Positions 61,840 through 64,000 of a stretch of DNA of 64,000 nt are shown piece by piece. Source of the stretch: Chitinophaga nivalis. Its GTDB lineage: Bacteria > Bacteroidota > Bacteroidia > Chitinophagales > Chitinophagaceae. The notes under the pieces are model-generated. The model was given only the letters and a program-made list of their open reading frames with translations, did not search any database and was not told the origin of the DNA. Made by a program: the position numbers and the translations under genes. The stretch is taken from positions 434,001 through 498,000 of the forward strand of contig NZ_JAPDNR010000001.1 in assembly GCF_025989125.1 (NCBI RefSeq), given 5' to 3'. Numbering within the stretch: position 1 is the first letter of the stretch; each line of letters begins with the position of its first letter.

Positions 61840-62163
61840 ATGACCCAGGTAATTACCGTACATGATATTCCGGCCAAACATACGATTCCCGGCTTTCAGG
61901 GCCGCTTTGTACATGGTGAAAAGTCCACCCTGGCTTTCTGGGAAATTGCAGCAGGAGCTGTATCTCCCTTACATCAGCATCCGCACGAACAGATTACCTA
62001 TGTCACGGAAGGCAGCTTTGAGATGGAGCTGGATGGAGAGAAACATTTATTGCAGCAGCACGATGTGCTGGTGATTCCACCCCATGCCCTGCATGGCGGC
62101 CGGGCAGTTACTGCCTGTAAACTGATAGACAGTTTCAGTCCTGCGCGGGATGATTACAGATAA
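61840..62163 (+). CDS. Cupin-domain protein
   Basis: This 107-residue single-domain cupin has motif 1 HQHPHEQITYVTEGSFEMEL (two His, Glu and a Gly-rich turn) and motif 2 DVLVIPPHALHGGRA, so a metal site of three His and one Glu is likely. Relatives include quercetinase-like and sugar-binding cupins; the substrate is unknown. It is monocistronic, converging on ribonuclease G with a terminator between. Confidence 0.9.
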   Translation: MTQVITVHDIPAKHTIPGFQGRFVHGEKSTLAFWEIAAGAVSPLHQHPHEQITYVTEGSFEMELDGEKHLLQQHDVLVIPPHALHGGRAVTACKLIDSFSPARDDYR

Positions 62164-62168
62164 ACAAA

Positions 62169-62197
62169 AAAGACAGCAATCGTGGATTGCTGTCTTT
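62169..62197. terminator. Bidirectional terminator between cupin gene and rng
   Basis: A 12-bp perfect stem (62169-62180 with 62186-62197) with a 5-nt loop between convergent genes. Confidence 0.85.
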
Positions 62198-62218
62198 CTG
62201 AATTATTTTAATCCTGGT

Positions 62219-63769
62219 TTACAGTTTTATTTCTTCATCATTGGCATCAAAGAAACGGTATTCGGTCAGATGGAAATTGGCATCTGCCTTAAGTTTAACC
62301 CATTTTTTGTATTGGAAATACCATTTCCATTGTTTTGATACCAGAAAACCTTTGGTAAGGTAAGCATAGAGGATAGGATGTACCCGGATGGTCAGTCCTT
62401 TATGCTGGTGATTGAGCAGGTATTGCAGGTTTTTTTCAATATCCTCGAGGATCAGCATGGAAGCACCGATTTTGCCGGTTCCTTTACAGGTTGGGCAATC
62501 TTCTGCTACCGATATGGTAATCTCTGGTTTTACCCGTTGGCGGGTAATCTGCATCAGGCCAAATTTGGAGATCGGCAGAATGGTATGTTTTGCCCGGTCT
62601 TGCGCCATAAATTTCTCCATGGCTTCGAAGATGGCTTTTTTATTATCCGGCAGCTTCATATCAATGAAGTCGATGATAATAATACCTCCGAGATCTCTTA
62701 ATCTGAGCTGGCGGGCTATTTCAGCGGCAGCTTCCAGGTTGGAGGCCAGTGCGTTCTGTTCCTGGTTATTGCTGGAGCTTTTGTAGCCACTGTTTACATC
62801 CACTACATGCAATGCTTCTGTAGCTTCAATAATGAGGTATACGCCACTGTCGAGGTTCACGGTTTTACCGAAAGAAGCCTTTACCTGGCGGGTGATACCA
62901 AAGTTATCGAAGATGGGAGAACCGTTATTGTAGTAGTTAACAATATCCTGTTTTTCCGGTGCAATTTTCTGGATGTAGGTTTTTGCGTCGGTATAGATAT
63001 TTTTATCGTTGACTACGATACGGTTAAAGCTCTCATTCAGCAGGTCGCGGAGGATGCTGGTGGTTTTTGTCTGCTCGCTCAGTATTTTTTGCGGCGCCTG
63101 GCCACCATTCAGGTTTGCCTGAATGTTTTTCCAGGTTTGCACGAGCGTAGTCAGATCTTCGTGTAATTCTGCTGTTTTCTTTCCTTCTGCAGCTGTGCGG
63201 ACAATCACCCCAAAGTTGGGTGTTTTGATTGCCTCTACAATTTTCTGTAATCTTTTTCTTTCTTCGGAAGAGTGGATCTTTTTAGAGACCGCAACAATAT
63301 CGTTAAAGGGTGTTAACACTATAAATCTTCCGGGTAAAGAGATTTCACAGCTTAGGCGCGGGCCTTTAGAAGAAATGGGTTCTTTCAGAATTTGTACGAG
63401 GATATTGGGTTTACCGCCCAATACATCAGTAATTTTCCCGGTCTTTACTATTTCCGGCTCATTTTTAAATTTAGTAAAATCAAATCCTTCAGGGGTTTTA
63501 TCGCTGATGGCTGTTTGTGTAAATTTAAGAATGGATCGGATATATGGGCTGAGATCCGTGTAATGCAGAAAGGCGTCCTTTTCGAAGCCTACGTCCACAA
63601 AGGCAGCGTTTAAGCCGGGAATCAGCTTTTTAACCTTGCCCAGGTATAAATCGCCTACTGCGAAGTTAGGATTACCACTTTCGTGATGTAATTCGACTAA
63701 CTTTTTATCTTCCAGCAACGCAATTTCCACACCTGTGGGAGCCGCATTTATAATAAGTTCCTTGTTCAA
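62219..63769 (-). CDS. rng: Ribonuclease E/G family protein
   Basis: This 516-residue endoribonuclease processes rRNA and turns over mRNA. It has an S1 domain (about 35-125, VGDLYLGKVKKLIPGLNAAF), an RNase H-like/5'-sensor region, and the catalytic DNase I-like domain with metal ligands in VDVNSGYKSS and IIIDFIDMK. The Zn-link CPTCKGTG follows. The length and lack of a long scaffold tail fit RNase G. The start is TTG at 63767-63769 (MNKELIINAAPTGVEIALLE); an in-frame stop just upstream leaves no ATG option, and homologues start at the same place. Confidence 0.94.
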   Translation of the reverse strand: MNKELIINAAPTGVEIALLEDKKLVELHHESGNPNFAVGDLYLGKVKKLIPGLNAAFVDVGFEKDAFLHYTDLSPYIRSILKFTQTAISDKTPEGFDFTKFKNEPEIVKTGKITDVLGGKPNILVQILKEPISSKGPRLSCEISLPGRFIVLTPFNDIVAVSKKIHSSEERKRLQKIVEAIKTPNFGVIVRTAAEGKKTAELHEDLTTLVQTWKNIQANLNGGQAPQKILSEQTKTTSILRDLLNESFNRIVVNDKNIYTDAKTYIQKIAPEKQDIVNYYNNGSPIFDNFGITRQVKASFGKTVNLDSGVYLIIEATEALHVVDVNSGYKSSSNNQEQNALASNLEAAAEIARQLRLRDLGGIIIIDFIDMKLPDNKKAIFEAMEKFMAQDRAKHTILPISKFGLMQITRQRVKPEITISVAEDCPTCKGTGKIGASMLILEDIEKNLQYLLNHQHKGLTIRVHPILYAYLTKGFLVSKQWKWYFQYKKWVKLKADANFHLTEYRFFDANDEEIKL

Positions 63770-64000
63770 GCGTCCAAAATTTTAACCTTTAAAACTTCAC
63801 CTTTATGCTATGCACACAGCTATTTAAGAACAGCTTACTGCATACCAGACAATAGCTAACTATATAAAGTTAGCGTATTCTTCACGTTCGTGATGATGGA
63901 TTGCTTAAGGGTTCAGCGATCACTGCAGGCAATATCCGGAGAATTCTGTGCGGGGATCTATGGAAACAACCTGCATGACTATAGCAATTTAAGTATAAAT
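63770..64000. other. Upstream region of rng at the window edge
   Basis: No gene is visible in these 231 bp. An inverted repeat GCTAAC-N8-GTTAGC is at 63853-63872. In Bacteroidota a HU-type DNA-binding gene often precedes rng, and it may lie beyond the edge. Confidence 0.4.

Noticed and set aside
63853..63872. GCTAAC-N8-GTTAGC palindrome as a terminator
   Set aside because: Only 6 bp with no T-run, and it lies upstream of rng at the window edge.
63842..63900. Short minus-strand reading ending in HEREEYANFI
   Set aside because: An in-frame stop limits it to about 14 codons and there is no start codon.

Overview
The window looks like chromosome of a Chitinophaga-type member of the Bacteroidota. 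This rests on several things. There are lineage-restricted families: DUF4290, IPExxxVDY, DUF5522, and ~800-residue MacB/FtsX permeases in tandem. Rho carries a long acidic N-terminal insertion. Shine-Dalgarno sequences are rare. Promoters match the Bacteroidota form TTTG-N19/20-TAnnTTTG. I see no rRNA, CRISPR array, insertion sequence or prophage. The region reads as core chromosome with regulatory and stress islands.

Layout. 0-7 kb is housekeeping: murA/DUF4290 operon, an alpha/beta hydrolase, Lrp regulator plus tryptophan dioxygenase, and a stand-alone tRNA-like RNA gene with a giant variable arm. Then come trmB, DUF5522 and an alkyltransferase-like protein overlapping head to tail, an IPExxxVDY protein and a pterin dehydratase. 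7-11.8 kb holds a LytS/LytTR two-component pair, a TetR regulator with a palindrome on its promoter, an outer-membrane beta-barrel protein and a tiny lipoprotein. 11.8-18.7 kb holds rho, asnS, a lone ExbD, a 2-oxoglutarate oxygenase and a chromate transporter. 18.7-26.3 kb is a DNA-repair and stress block: Ku, LigD, DUF4199 and a sigma-54 activator colinear on the minus strand, then an SDR, a DUF892 ferritin-like protein and a proline-rich protein. 26.6-33.8 kb is signalling: a CHASE3 histidine kinase and a REC-PAS-kinase, facing an operon of glycosyltransferase/toroid protein, receiver and NtrC-type activator. 34.2-52 kb holds gpsA and a large efflux locus (two HlyD-type adaptors, TolC, two MacB-type ATPases, three paralogous permeases) with a divergent NtrC-type regulator and kinase. 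52-64 kb holds a lysoplasmalogenase-family protein, nadB, a lipid A-type acyltransferase, a BON lipoprotein, a persulfide-dioxygenase/rhodanese protein with an ArsR regulator, tsaB, a hydroxyacyl-CoA dehydrogenase-like protein, RidA, an L,D-transpeptidase, a cupin and ribonuclease G.

Two items deserve most attention. (1) The RNA gene at 4670-4812 folds as a complete class II tRNA cloverleaf with Leu-like D-arm, GUC anticodon, G73 and a structured 74-nt variable region. It has its own consensus promoter and terminator, so it looks like an expressed non-canonical tRNA or tRNA-like regulator. (2) The 49.08-49.30 kb intergenic region reads as a complete sigma-54 circuit: two identical-core palindromes (TGTCC-N6-GGACA) exactly 21 bp apart, then a TGGCAT-N5-TTGA promoter ~25 nt before the efflux operon, with the NtrC-type activator and its kinase divergent next door.

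All calls come from reading the sequence and from family knowledge. No search or folding program was run. Promoter and operator calls are pattern matches.
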